Origin: Butyrivibrio sp.
GTDB lineage: Bacteria; Bacillota; Clostridia; Lachnospirales; Lachnospiraceae
Reading direction: 5' to 3'
Length of the DNA: 61,532 nt
NCBI GenBank assembly: GCA_016291375.1
Contig: JAEEXE010000014.1
Span: 1 to 61,532, forward strand
In this document: piece by piece, positions 26,618 through 34,583 of the stretch
Layout of the letters: every line of letters begins with the position of its first letter
How positions within the stretch are numbered: position 1 is the first letter of the stretch
Position numbers and translations under genes: made by a program
The notes under the pieces: model-generated
What the model saw: the letters and a program-made list of their open reading frames with translations, nothing else
Database searches by the model: none
Told to the model about the DNA's origin: nothing

Positions 26618-26646
26618 ATTATACACCGCACAGATGTTCGAAACAA
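26618..26646 (-). promoter_or_regulatory. dinB promoter with LexA-like spacer
   Basis: On the minus strand TTGTTT (26646-26641), 17 bases, then TATAAT (26623-26618). The spacer begins CGAACATCTGTGCG (26640-26627), an imperfect match to the LexA box CGAAC-N4-GTTCG. Confidence 0.6.
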
Positions 26647-26707
26647 TGCCTATTGATTTCTTAAAAACCCACATAGCGACGCACTTTTCTTAATTTTATT
26701 CAAAAAG

Positions 26708-26723
26708 AGACTATATATAGTCT
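26708..26723. promoter_or_regulatory. Perfect 16-bp palindrome between dinB and the CAP-domain gene
   Basis: AGACTATATATAGTCT is a perfect palindrome in the divergent intergenic region. It could be an operator; no regulator is indicated. Confidence 0.4.
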
Positions 26724-26798
26724 GTAATAAAATTTCAATTCTTTATTTTGATACTGAAATAAATGATATAAAAAGCATATTTTTTTATGATTTGTTTA

Positions 26799-26827
26799 TT
26801 GATTCAATATATGCCATAGATTAGGAT
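26799..26827 (+). promoter_or_regulatory. Promoter of the CAP-domain lipoprotein gene
   Basis: TTGATT (26799-26804), 17 bases, then TAGGAT (26822-26827), 54 bases before the ATG. Confidence 0.5.
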
Positions 26828-26881
26828 AAGTTTAGGAATATGGATATCAATCTTCATTAAATGTCAGGGAGACGAAAAGCT

Positions 26882-27430
26882 ATGAAGAAACTAAGTAAAA
26901 TTGTATCAATCATAATGGCCGGTGTTATCTGCTTCACCTTTACAGGTTGCGGCTCCGCTAACTATGGAGTTATAGATGATGAAGCTGTAAGGAGAGGCAT
27001 TAACGAGGGCACCGAGTTTGTCATCATCGATGATGGTAATATTGCTCTTTCAGGAAGTGCAAGTCAGGCCCATATCGATGCTTGCTTTGCTGTGCTTGAT
27101 CTTATCAATCAGCAGAGAGCAGCAAAGGGACTTGCAGCCCTTGTTTGGAGTGACAAGCTTACAAGTGCAGCTCAGGTAAGAGCAAATGAGATTACCGGTA
27201 CATTCTCACATACAAGACCTGATGGATCAGAGTTCTGGACAGTTGATAGTACTGTTCAGTACGGCGAGAATCTTGCTAAGCTCTATGATTCACCTAACAG
27301 CGTAACCAATGCATGGCTTAATTCACCTACTCATGCAGCCAACATATTGGATGGCGGTTTCAAGACAGTAGGTATAGCTATTGCGCAGGGTAACGACGGA
27401 TTGTATTGGGCTCAGGAATTTGGATATTGA
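26882..27430 (+). CDS. CAP/SCP-domain lipoprotein (YkwD-like)
   Basis: This 182-residue exported protein has a signal peptide ending in the lipobox FTGC. The mature part is a CAP (SCP/PR-1) domain: VLDLINQQRAAKGLAALVW, LTSAAQVRANEI, FSHTRPDGSEF, YGENLAK, and SPTHAANILDGGFKTVGIAI with the conserved His and Glu positions. Such domains occur widely in secreted bacterial proteins; no catalytic role is established. The frame opens at 26861 but ATG 26882 follows AGGGAGAC and starts the signal peptide properly. Confidence 0.9.
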   Translation: MKKLSKIVSIIMAGVICFTFTGCGSANYGVIDDEAVRRGINEGTEFVIIDDGNIALSGSASQAHIDACFAVLDLINQQRAAKGLAALVWSDKLTSAAQVRANEITGTFSHTRPDGSEFWTVDSTVQYGENLAKLYDSPNSVTNAWLNSPTHAANILDGGFKTVGIAIAQGNDGLYWAQEFGY

Positions 27431-27443
27431 TTAAGTAATAGAC

Positions 27444-27487
27444 CCGCACGGATGATTGAATTGCTTTCCTTCATCTGTGCGGTTTTT
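27444..27487 (+). terminator. Terminator after the CAP-domain gene
   Basis: CCGCACGGATGA pairs with TCATCTGTGCGG (one G-U) and is followed by TTTTTATTT. The next gene's ribosome site lies just beyond it. Confidence 0.85.
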
Positions 27488-27505
27488 ATTTAGGAGGTGT
27501 CTTAT

Positions 27506-27676
27506 ATGTTTGGAAAATCAACGAAAGATGTTTACCTTACCAAAGAAACCAATCCTATTTCTGTTTCGGGAGCTAATGATAATCCTTATATGCAGGAGCT
27601 CCTTAGAGGAGAGGAGAGACGCCGCGAGAAACATACCGATGACATTTACAATCGTCAGAACGGTTATATAAAGTAA
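27506..27676 (+). CDS. Small hydrophilic protein, 56 residues
   Basis: A strong TAGGAGGTG site precedes ATG 27506. The product begins MFGKSTKDVYLTKETNPISV, is highly charged, contains ELLRGEERRREKH in the middle, and ends DIYNRQNGYIK. It has no Cys, no membrane segment and no motif I know. It lies between two terminators, so it depends on read-through from the CAP-domain gene or on an unseen promoter. Function is unknown. Confidence 0.7.
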   Translation: MFGKSTKDVYLTKETNPISVSGANDNPYMQELLRGEERRREKHTDDIYNRQNGYIK

Positions 27677-27702
27677 GTGAATTTTTTCAAAAATGAGTTA
27701 AG

Positions 27703-27741
27703 AGCGAAGAGGTGATTTAGTCACTTTTTCGCTTTTTTTTG
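27703..27741 (+). terminator. Terminator after the 56-residue protein
   Basis: AGCGAAGAGGTGA pairs with TCACTTTTTCGCT (G-U pairs) around TTTAG, then eight T residues. Confidence 0.85.
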
Positions 27742-27748
27742 ACAGGAT

Positions 27749-27777
27749 TTGATTGAGTGCAAAAGATTTGTTAGTAT
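27749..27777 (+). promoter_or_regulatory. Promoter of the pentapeptide-repeat gene
   Basis: TTGATT (27749-27754), 17 bases, then TAGTAT (27772-27777). Confidence 0.5.
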
Positions 27778-27835
27778 ATCTATGGTTAGTTATACGCTTT
27801 ATTTTTTTATAAAAAAAGGAAAGAGACCAGGGGAG

Positions 27836-28363
27836 ATGAATTTAATAGAACGTTTAGAGAGCTACACAAGGCATGCTAATGGGGAGGAATCTGCATTAAG
27901 CAATCTTGAGATAGTTGATGAGACAATAAGCAATCTTGATTTTTCATACTACAATTTAAGCAACAGCTATTTTGGCAAAGTTATTTTTAAGAATTGTGAT
28001 TTCTCTACTGTTTATTTAATCGAAAGTAACTTTGGAGGGAGCACATTCAGTAAATGTATTCTAAAAGAAAATTCCCTACATAAATCAAATTGGAACTATA
28101 TATCTTTTAATGATACGGAAATTTACGATGCGGAGATTCTTCATACATCTCTTATGATGGGTAAATTCTTAAGAGTACAGTTCCATTCCTGTATTTTCAA
28201 AAATACTATTTTTGACTATTCATCATTTAATTGCATCGATTTTATTGATTGCGATTTTTATGATGTATCTTTTAAGAACTGCAAATTTAAAAATGTTCTT
28301 TTTAATAACTGCAATATATCGGATCACTCTATATTGGATGCTGAAGGAATCGCCGTGATATAA
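27836..28363 (+). CDS. Pentapeptide-repeat protein
   Basis: This 175-residue protein consists mostly of pentapeptide repeats with Phe/Leu/Ile at the central position (for example NLDFS YYNLS NSYFG KVIFK NCDFS, and FKNCK FKNVL FNNCN near the end). Such repeats fold into a right-handed beta-helix; some members (Qnr, MfpA) mimic DNA and protect gyrase, but most are uncharacterised. The frame opens at 27749; ATG 27836 lies close behind AGGAAAG and GGGGAG, so the start is probable, not certain. The AT content is above that of its neighbours. It ends 8 bases before the hydrolase gene. Confidence 0.8.
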   Translation: MNLIERLESYTRHANGEESALSNLEIVDETISNLDFSYYNLSNSYFGKVIFKNCDFSTVYLIESNFGGSTFSKCILKENSLHKSNWNYISFNDTEIYDAEILHTSLMMGKFLRVQFHSCIFKNTIFDYSSFNCIDFIDCDFYDVSFKNCKFKNVLFNNCNISDHSILDAEGIAVI

Positions 28364-28371
28364 AGGAGTAG

Positions 28372-29175
28372 ATGCTTATGGGTAATGTATCGATTCGCTG
28401 GCTTGGGCAGATGGGACTGATTATAAGCTCCGAAAGTACAACTATATGTATAGATTATTACGCTGCGCAGGGAGATGATAGGCAAGTTCCACCGCCAATT
28501 CCTGTAGAGGAGCTTAAAGGAATCGATGCGTTTCTTGGAACCCACGATCATCTGGATCATATTGACCATGTATCATGGAAAGTCTGGGCAGTTACCAATC
28601 CGGAAGCTAAGTTTATTTTTCCAAGAAAGCATGAGGAATCAGTACTTTCCGACGGCGTAAGTAGGAGCAATGCTCTTGGTATTAACGCGGGAGAATCTGT
28701 AACTGTAGGAGATATGACAATTCACGCGATTGCTGCTTCTCACGAATTTCTTGATATGGATCCGGAGACGGGGCTTTATCCATATCTTCAGTATATTGTC
28801 GAAGTGGACGGCGTTAGGATACATCACGCGGGAGATACAGTCAGATATGAGGGAATGATGCCTCTTATAAGGTCCTTTGGAAAGATAGATATTGAGCTTC
28901 TTCCTATAAACGGAAGAGATGCTTGGCGCTATCAGAATAACTGCATCGGAAATATGACTTATCAGGAAGCTGCGGACCTTGCAGGAGAAGTTGAGCCTTA
29001 CGTTGTAATCCCCGGCCACTGGGACATGTTTGCCGACAACAGCGAAGACCCCTATGCTTTTCAGGATTATATTGCCGTTAAATATCAGGGGAAACTCAAG
29101 TGCAAGATTCCTGTTGTGATGGAAGAAATGGTATACGATGCGCAGGAGCATATATTATATACTATCACTTCTTAA
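28372..29175 (+). CDS. UlaG-like metallo-beta-lactamase-fold hydrolase
   Basis: This 267-residue protein carries the metal-binding motif THDHLDHID (about residues 57-65), a later HHAGDT and PGHWDMF, all features of the UlaG/RNase Z-like branch of the metallo-beta-lactamase fold. UlaG opens L-ascorbate-6-phosphate lactone, but no ula gene is near, so the substrate is open. AAGGAG precedes two possible starts (28372 and 28378). The 3' end overlaps the convergent pyrI by 11 bases. Confidence 0.88.
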   Translation: MLMGNVSIRWLGQMGLIISSESTTICIDYYAAQGDDRQVPPPIPVEELKGIDAFLGTHDHLDHIDHVSWKVWAVTNPEAKFIFPRKHEESVLSDGVSRSNALGINAGESVTVGDMTIHAIAASHEFLDMDPETGLYPYLQYIVEVDGVRIHHAGDTVRYEGMMPLIRSFGKIDIELLPINGRDAWRYQNNCIGNMTYQEAADLAGEVEPYVVIPGHWDMFADNSEDPYAFQDYIAVKYQGKLKCKIPVVMEEMVYDAQEHILYTITS

Positions 29176-29608
29176 CAGCATCGCCGTCAGAGTACTTCTC
29201 GTCGCAGTACTTGCATCTGTATACTTCGTTCTTTTCATCAGCAAGATAGAAGATCTGAGGAAGTTCCTGCTCGATGGAGGAGATGCAACGGGGATTGTGA
29301 CATCTAAGAACTCCGTGGATCTCCTTGGGGAGAACGAGAGCTCTTTTCTCTATGATCTCGCCGGCTTTGATAACATTAACTGTGATGTTGTGATCAATGA
29401 AGGCGAGGATATCAAGGTTAAGTGTATCTATGTCGCATTCGACCTTTAAGATGTCTTTTTTGCCCATAACTTTGCTCTTGGCATTCTTAATTATGGCAAC
29501 GGTTGAATCGAGCTTATCAAGGCCCAGATGACGATAAATCTGCATGCCCTTTCCGGCCTGTATGTGATCGAGGACGAATCCTTCTTCAATTTTACCGATA
29601 TTTAACAT
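29165..29608 (-). CDS. pyrI: Aspartate carbamoyltransferase regulatory subunit
   Basis: This 147-residue protein matches PyrI: an N-terminal effector-binding domain and a C-terminal zinc domain with four cysteines (LRCHNPRCIS and YRCKYCDEKY). It binds nucleotides to control PyrB allosterically in a 12-subunit complex. It follows pyrB by about 69 bases on the same strand. The 3' end overlaps the convergent hydrolase by 11 bases. Confidence 0.95.
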   Translation of the reverse strand: MLNIGKIEEGFVLDHIQAGKGMQIYRHLGLDKLDSTVAIIKNAKSKVMGKKDILKVECDIDTLNLDILAFIDHNITVNVIKAGEIIEKRALVLPKEIHGVLRCHNPRCISSIEQELPQIFYLADEKNEVYRCKYCDEKYSDGDAVKK

Positions 29609-29677
29609 GAAATACCTCTTTCTGAATTAAGATAATCTAAAAATATGTGCTCCTAATGTCCTTAAAACCCGACGTTA

Positions 29678-30634
29678 TCAGAACTTGCGAAGAAGTCCTT
29701 CGTTCATATGAGCATCAGTCATATCAAGAAGCGTCAGGATCAAAGCCATTCTTACGTACAATCCGTACTGAACCTGCTTAAAGTATGCGGCCCTTGGATC
29801 GTTATCAATCTCAACAGAGATCTCATTTACACGAGGAAGGGGATGGAGTATAAACATCTTTTCCTTGGCGAGCTCCATCTTGGCCTTATCAAGGATATAG
29901 AAGTTCTTCAAACGGATGTAGTCTTCTTCGTTGAAGAAACGTTCTTTCTGAACTCTTGTCATATAGAGGAAATCAAGCTGACCGATGACCTCTTCAAGTT
30001 TAATGACTTCTTCGTATGTGATGCCCTTGGAATCGAGCATTTCTGTAATGTAATCGGGAACACGAAGCTCTTTTGGTGAGACGAATACGAAGTGGATGCC
30101 CTCGTATCTTGTAAGAGCATTTATAAGTGAGTGGACGGTACGACCAAATTTGAGGTCTCCGCATAATCCGATGGTAAAGTTACCAAGTTTACCGTATAAA
30201 GATCTGATGGTTAAAAGATCTGTAAGTGTCTGTGTGGGATGTTGATGACCACCGTCTCCGGCATTGATAACCGGGATAGTGGATTTGGATGCTGCCACCA
30301 TAGGAGCGCCTTCCTTGGGGTGACGCATTGCGCATATATCTGCGAAACAGGAAACAACACGAATAGTATCTGCGACACTTTCGCCTTTTGCTGCTGAGGA
30401 ACTTCCTGCATCGGCAAAGCCGAGAGTCTTTCCTCCAAGTCTTAACATAGCTGTTTCAAAACTTAGTCTTGTTCTGGTACTGGGCTCATAGAAGCAGGTC
30501 GCAAGAATCTTGCCGTCGCACTTGTGTGAGTATGCTTCCATGTTGCGTTCGATGTCATTAGCAACATCAAAGAGCGCTTCCAGTTCATCCACTGAGAAAT
30601 CAAGTGGATTCATCATGTGTCGCATGTTATTCAT
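29678..30634 (-). CDS. pyrB: Aspartate carbamoyltransferase catalytic subunit
   Basis: This 318-residue enzyme joins carbamoyl phosphate and aspartate, the first committed pyrimidine step. It has the carbamoyl-phosphate loop [33 protein letters not shown] and HPLPRVNEI. Length is standard for the PyrI-associated class. Its ATG follows GAGGAG. It is preceded on the same strand by a DUF5050-like gene 21 bases upstream, which puts pyrBI in an unusual operon. Confidence 0.97.
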   Translation of the reverse strand: MNNMRHMMNPLDFSVDELEALFDVANDIERNMEAYSHKCDGKILATCFYEPSTRTRLSFETAMLRLGGKTLGFADAGSSSAAKGESVADTIRVVSCFADICAMRHPKEGAPMVAASKSTIPVINAGDGGHQHPTQTLTDLLTIRSLYGKLGNFTIGLCGDLKFGRTVHSLINALTRYEGIHFVFVSPKELRVPDYITEMLDSKGITYEEVIKLEEVIGQLDFLYMTRVQKERFFNEEDYIRLKNFYILDKAKMELAKEKMFILHPLPRVNEISVEIDNDPRAAYFKQVQYGLYVRMALILTLLDMTDAHMNEGLLRKF

Positions 30635-30655
30635 ACACTCTCCTCGTTATATTAT

Positions 30656-31666
30656 TTATTTTACTCTTACATCAAAAACAGATGGAGGAGTAGATCCATC
30701 CAAAGGTATATGGTACATCACATCGTCGTTTCCGTAAACCTTAAAATAGATATATCTTGATGTTATATTAAGGGTATTGGTTATTCCCTTAAACATGATA
30801 ACCGTGCCTCTTCCGTTTAGGTCGCAGCGCTTAAGTCCTTCATTTCCGGCTGCGGAAGTTGAGTAGTAGATATAATTGTTATCCATGGTAAAACAGTCAA
30901 CTCTGTCGCTTGTGATCTTGTCCTGTTCTCCGGTAAGAAGACTGGTGCGATATATGGCATAATTATCATCGCCGTTAAGATAGTAGATGTAACCGCTGTT
31001 TACAACAGGGAAAAAATAATTTCCGTATAAAACAGGGGAAATAGTATCGCCTGCATTTGTATAAATAGCATTGATATTATGATCGTTTCTAAAGCCTGTG
31101 TAGTAGATAATGCCGTTGTAATAGCATATTGGGGATATAAACTCTGTGGAAACAAGAGATTGATTTTTCTGATCTACTCGGATCTTGTGAAGAGAGCCAC
31201 CGTCTGTTTTTACCTGGTAATAAAGGTACTCACCGCAGAGCTGTACTTCACCGCAGAAATCACGTAAAAGACAAGTCTGGCTGCGGCCTGAAGTTCTGCA
31301 TCTGTAGATACCGAACTGATTGGTTGCACTTCCGAGACCTTTGACATTGCCGGATACTTTGGTTGAATCCATATAGAAATATAAAAAATCCTTGGCTCCG
31401 CTGATATATTTGACGCCCATACTGGTAAGACGCTTGGGCTTAGATTCGTCGACATTCATGGAATAGAGACAGTTGCTGTCATTGACATTGGAAAAATAGA
31501 CCTTGCCGTCCATTTCAAAAAAGAGACCGGAATTGTGAAGGTTACCGGCGATGTTACCATGATCGGTTGGCGACATGGTCACGTGTTGCTCCGAAATGTA
31601 AAAAGCAACAATGCCGATAAGTATTAGCGTAGTTATTATTGTAAATAATACGGTTCTTATCTTCAT
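30656..31666 (-). CDS. DUF5050-like exported repeat protein
   Basis: This 336-residue protein has an N-terminal membrane anchor (VLFTIITTLILIGIVAFYI) and a mature region of repeated YYxN/IYY-type beta strands (GVKYISGAKDFLYFYMD; YYNGIIYYTGFRN; YIYYLNGDDNYAIYR; NYIYYSTSA). This resembles the DUF5050 beta-propeller family of Clostridia. The start at 31666 follows GAGGGG. It precedes pyrB by 21 bases on the same strand. The function is unknown, and no link to pyrimidines is evident. Confidence 0.75.
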   Translation of the reverse strand: MKIRTVLFTIITTLILIGIVAFYISEQHVTMSPTDHGNIAGNLHNSGLFFEMDGKVYFSNVNDSNCLYSMNVDESKPKRLTSMGVKYISGAKDFLYFYMDSTKVSGNVKGLGSATNQFGIYRCRTSGRSQTCLLRDFCGEVQLCGEYLYYQVKTDGGSLHKIRVDQKNQSLVSTEFISPICYYNGIIYYTGFRNDHNINAIYTNAGDTISPVLYGNYFFPVVNSGYIYYLNGDDNYAIYRTSLLTGEQDKITSDRVDCFTMDNNYIYYSTSAAGNEGLKRCDLNGRGTVIMFKGITNTLNITSRYIYFKVYGNDDVMYHIPLDGSTPPSVFDVRVK

Positions 31667-31697
31667 ATTTATCCCCTCAATGTTGATCCTCATAATT

Positions 31698-31726
31698 ATT
31701 ATAGGCGCGTTATTTCTTGCTATCAA
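31698..31726 (-). promoter_or_regulatory. Promoter of the DUF5050-pyrBI unit
   Basis: On the minus strand TTGATA (31726-31721), 17 bases, then TATAAT (31703-31698). It is a strong match and lies 32 bases before the start codon. Confidence 0.75.
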
Positions 31727-31733
31727 GGGATTT

Positions 31734-31838
31734 TTGTTCTAAAATTTAAAATGAAATATGTATATAAACGCCTTTTTTATGCATATCTACAAGAACGGCT
31801 TTTGTGGCTGTTTTATATAAATACCTTTGGAGGAATAC
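31734..31838 (+). promoter_or_regulatory. pheA upstream region
   Basis: A weak TTGTTC (31734) and TATGTA (31757) pair has a 17-base spacer. A small hairpin (AACGGC with GCTGTT) followed by TTAT lies within the leader. No T-box was recognised. Confidence 0.35.
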
Positions 31839-32966
31839 ATGGATTTACAGGACCTTCGCAGAGAAATCGATGCGGTTGATAAACAGATCGTTGATCTGTA
31901 TGAAAAGAGAATGGATATAGCATCCAGAGTTGCAGATTACAAGATAGGTGCAGGCAAAAAAGTTTTTGACAAACAAAGAGAAGACGAGAAACTAAATCAG
32001 ATCAAAAGCCTTGCAAAGTCAGATTTTAATAAGACAGGGCTGGTGGAGCTCTTTTCACAGCTCATGTCCATGAGTAGAAAATTACAGTATCAAAAGCTTG
32101 CGGAAGCAGGTGCTTCTGGTCAGCTTCCCTTTATCAAAATAGACAGTGTAGATAAAAAGAATGCCAGAGTATGTTACCAGGGCGCTGCGGGCTCTTATTC
32201 CGAGGAAGCCATGAAGCAGTTCTTTGGAGATGATGTTAACAGTATTCCTGTTGAAACCTTCAGGGATGCGATGGCTCTTTTGGAAGAGGGAAGTGCAGAC
32301 TATGCGGTTCTTCCAATTGAGAACTCTACAGCAGGTATCGTAAGCGAGATTTATGATCTTCTTGCTGAGTACGAGCACTTTATCATCGGCGAACAGATTA
32401 TTAAGATAAGGCACTGTCTACTTGGTGTTCCGGGGGCTAAGCTTTCCGATATCAAGTCGGTTTATGCACATCCTCAGGCGCTTATGCAGAGTGCGAGATT
32501 TCTTTCGGATTACAGCTACATTCAGCAGGTAGGTATGAAAAATAACGCTTTTGCTGCCAAGAAGGTTGCAGAAGATGGGGATAAATCCAAGGCTGCCATT
32601 GCAAGTGCAGGCGCTGCCAAAGTTTACGGACTTGATATCATCAAGGAAGGTGTTAATTCAGAGGACGCCAATTCCACAAGATTTATCATCGTAACTAATC
32701 AGAAGGTGTTCCTTAAGGATGCGGATAAGATCAGCCTCTGCCTTGAGATTCCTCATGAGGCGGGTGCTCTTTATCATCTTATGTCGCACTTTATCTACAA
32801 CAACCTTAATATGACCAAGATTGAGTCAAGACCTATAGAGGATAGAAACTGGGAGTACAGATTCTTTATTGATTTTGAAGGTAATCTTGCGGACAGCGCG
32901 GTCAAGAATGCGCTTAGGGGCCTTCGAGAAGAAGCAAGAATGCTTAGAATACTTGGAAACTACTAA
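31839..32966 (+). CDS. pheA: Chorismate mutase / prephenate dehydratase
   Basis: This 375-residue P-protein has three domains: AroQ-type chorismate mutase (1-90, LRREIDAVDKQIVDLYEKRM), prephenate dehydratase (about 105-285, CYQGAAGSYSEEA and NSTAGIVSEIYDL) and an ACT regulatory domain (about 295-375, with the phenylalanine-binding ESRP). It converts chorismate to phenylpyruvate and is feedback-inhibited by phenylalanine in known cases. ATG 31839 follows GGAGG. It opens a tight plus-strand gene series. Confidence 0.95.
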   Translation: MDLQDLRREIDAVDKQIVDLYEKRMDIASRVADYKIGAGKKVFDKQREDEKLNQIKSLAKSDFNKTGLVELFSQLMSMSRKLQYQKLAEAGASGQLPFIKIDSVDKKNARVCYQGAAGSYSEEAMKQFFGDDVNSIPVETFRDAMALLEEGSADYAVLPIENSTAGIVSEIYDLLAEYEHFIIGEQIIKIRHCLLGVPGAKLSDIKSVYAHPQALMQSARFLSDYSYIQQVGMKNNAFAAKKVAEDGDKSKAAIASAGAAKVYGLDIIKEGVNSEDANSTRFIIVTNQKVFLKDADKISLCLEIPHEAGALYHLMSHFIYNNLNMTKIESRPIEDRNWEYRFFIDFEGNLADSAVKNALRGLREEARMLRILGNY

Positions 32967-33019
32967 GAACTATACGCAGGAGACAGCTCTTTTTCCTGTA
33001 TGAGATGAGGGGCGTTATT

Positions 33020-34567
33020 ATGATGGGTGAGGTTTTTGCAGCAATTGATGTGGGCTCCTACGAGATTGCTCTCAAGATCTTTGAGCTTTCTAAGAGGAAA
33101 GGTGTCAGAGAGCTTGACCATGTAAGGCATCGTATGGATATCGGAAGCGAGACCTATGCGACGGGTAAGATCTCAAGCCTTCACGTCGATGAGATGATAA
33201 GGATTCTCTCTGAGTTTAAGAAGATAATGAAGGAGTACGGAGTTACTCATTATCAGGCTTACGGCACCAGCGCCATCAGAGAGACCAAGGATATTCTCAT
33301 TGTCAGGGATCTTATTGAGCAGCGCACAGGCATTCACATTGATGTTCTGAGTAACTCAGAGCAGCGCTTTATTGATTACAAATCTATAGCTTTGCGCCAC
33401 GATCAGTTTGAGAGGGTTATTGAGAAGCCGACAGCCATTGTGGATATTGGCGGCGGAAGTATTCAGATATCTCTTTTTGAAAAAGATACACTGGTTGCGA
33501 CTCAGAACCTTATGACAGGCGTCTTGAGGCTACATACTACCATGGAACAGGTTCATGCTTCGAGATTAAAGTACTCTGAGCTTGTTTCAGAGCTTATAGA
33601 TTCAAGGCTTTCTGTTTTTACCAAGATGCATCTTAAGGATAAGAAGATTGAGAATCTTATCATAATAGATGATTATGTTTCGCCTGTTATGCAGAAGTAT
33701 GGTATTGGAAGGGACGGAGACGGCTTTGCTACAAGAAGTGAGTTCCTTAAGATCATAGAGCTTGCAGGTGACATGAGCGACTATGATGTTGCCAAGAAAC
33801 TTGGTATGCCTGAAGAAAATGTTCCGCTTCTGCATGTTGCGGGAACTCTTATTAAATGTATTCTTGACGCCACTAAGGCTGAGAATCTCTGGGCTCCCGG
33901 CATAACTTTATGTGACGGAATTGCATATGAATATGCTGAGAAAAAAGACTATATTAAGTCGCCACACGATTTTGAACAGGACATTATCGCTTGTGCTCAG
34001 AATATTTCCAAGAGATACATGGGAAGCAGATCAAGGAGAGAGACTCTTAAGAAGATTGCTCTTACTATCTTTGACAGCACAACTGAGATACACGGGCTTT
34101 CCGGTAGAGACAGGCTTCTTTTGGAAATCGCAACAATACTTCATGACTGCGGCAAATATATAAGTCTTGTTTATCTTGGAGATTGTGCGTACAACATCAT
34201 TATGTCTACGGAGATCATAGGACTTTCTCATATAGAGAGGGCAATAGTCGCCAATGTTGTCAGGTTCAATCACGAAGAGTTTGAGTATTATAACGGCGGA
34301 TCGCAGCTTTTTGACGGATTATCCAAGGAGGACTATTTAAGAATATCCAAGCTGACAGCCATTATGCGTGTTGCTAACGGCCTTGACAGAACTCACAAGC
34401 AGAAGTTCAGAGACGTTACGGTCAGCATCAAGGACAGGAATCTTATAATAAATGTGGACACATCCGCAGATATTACTCTTGAAAAGGGACTGTTCTTTAA
34501 CAGAGCATCCTTCTTTGAAGAAGTATTTGGGCTTAAGCCTGTTATTCGTCAGAAGAAGATGATGTAA
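33020..34567 (+). CDS. ppx: Ppx/GppA exopolyphosphatase with HD-type C-terminus
   Basis: This 515-residue enzyme hydrolyses polyphosphate or pppGpp. The actin-like fold motifs are AAIDVGSYEIALKIF, YGTSAIRET and IVDIGGGSIQISLF. The C-terminal part contains ATILHDCGKYISLV, an HD-like domain usual in longer Ppx forms. ATG 33020 (or 33023) follows GATGAGGGG. The gene directly precedes ppk, a classical pairing for polyphosphate turnover. Confidence 0.93.
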   Translation: MMGEVFAAIDVGSYEIALKIFELSKRKGVRELDHVRHRMDIGSETYATGKISSLHVDEMIRILSEFKKIMKEYGVTHYQAYGTSAIRETKDILIVRDLIEQRTGIHIDVLSNSEQRFIDYKSIALRHDQFERVIEKPTAIVDIGGGSIQISLFEKDTLVATQNLMTGVLRLHTTMEQVHASRLKYSELVSELIDSRLSVFTKMHLKDKKIENLIIIDDYVSPVMQKYGIGRDGDGFATRSEFLKIIELAGDMSDYDVAKKLGMPEENVPLLHVAGTLIKCILDATKAENLWAPGITLCDGIAYEYAEKKDYIKSPHDFEQDIIACAQNISKRYMGSRSRRETLKKIALTIFDSTTEIHGLSGRDRLLLEIATILHDCGKYISLVYLGDCAYNIIMSTEIIGLSHIERAIVANVVRFNHEEFEYYNGGSQLFDGLSKEDYLRISKLTAIMRVANGLDRTHKQKFRDVTVSIKDRNLIINVDTSADITLEKGLFFNRASFFEEVFGLKPVIRQKKMM

Positions 34568-34583
34568 ATACGAGAGGGGATTT

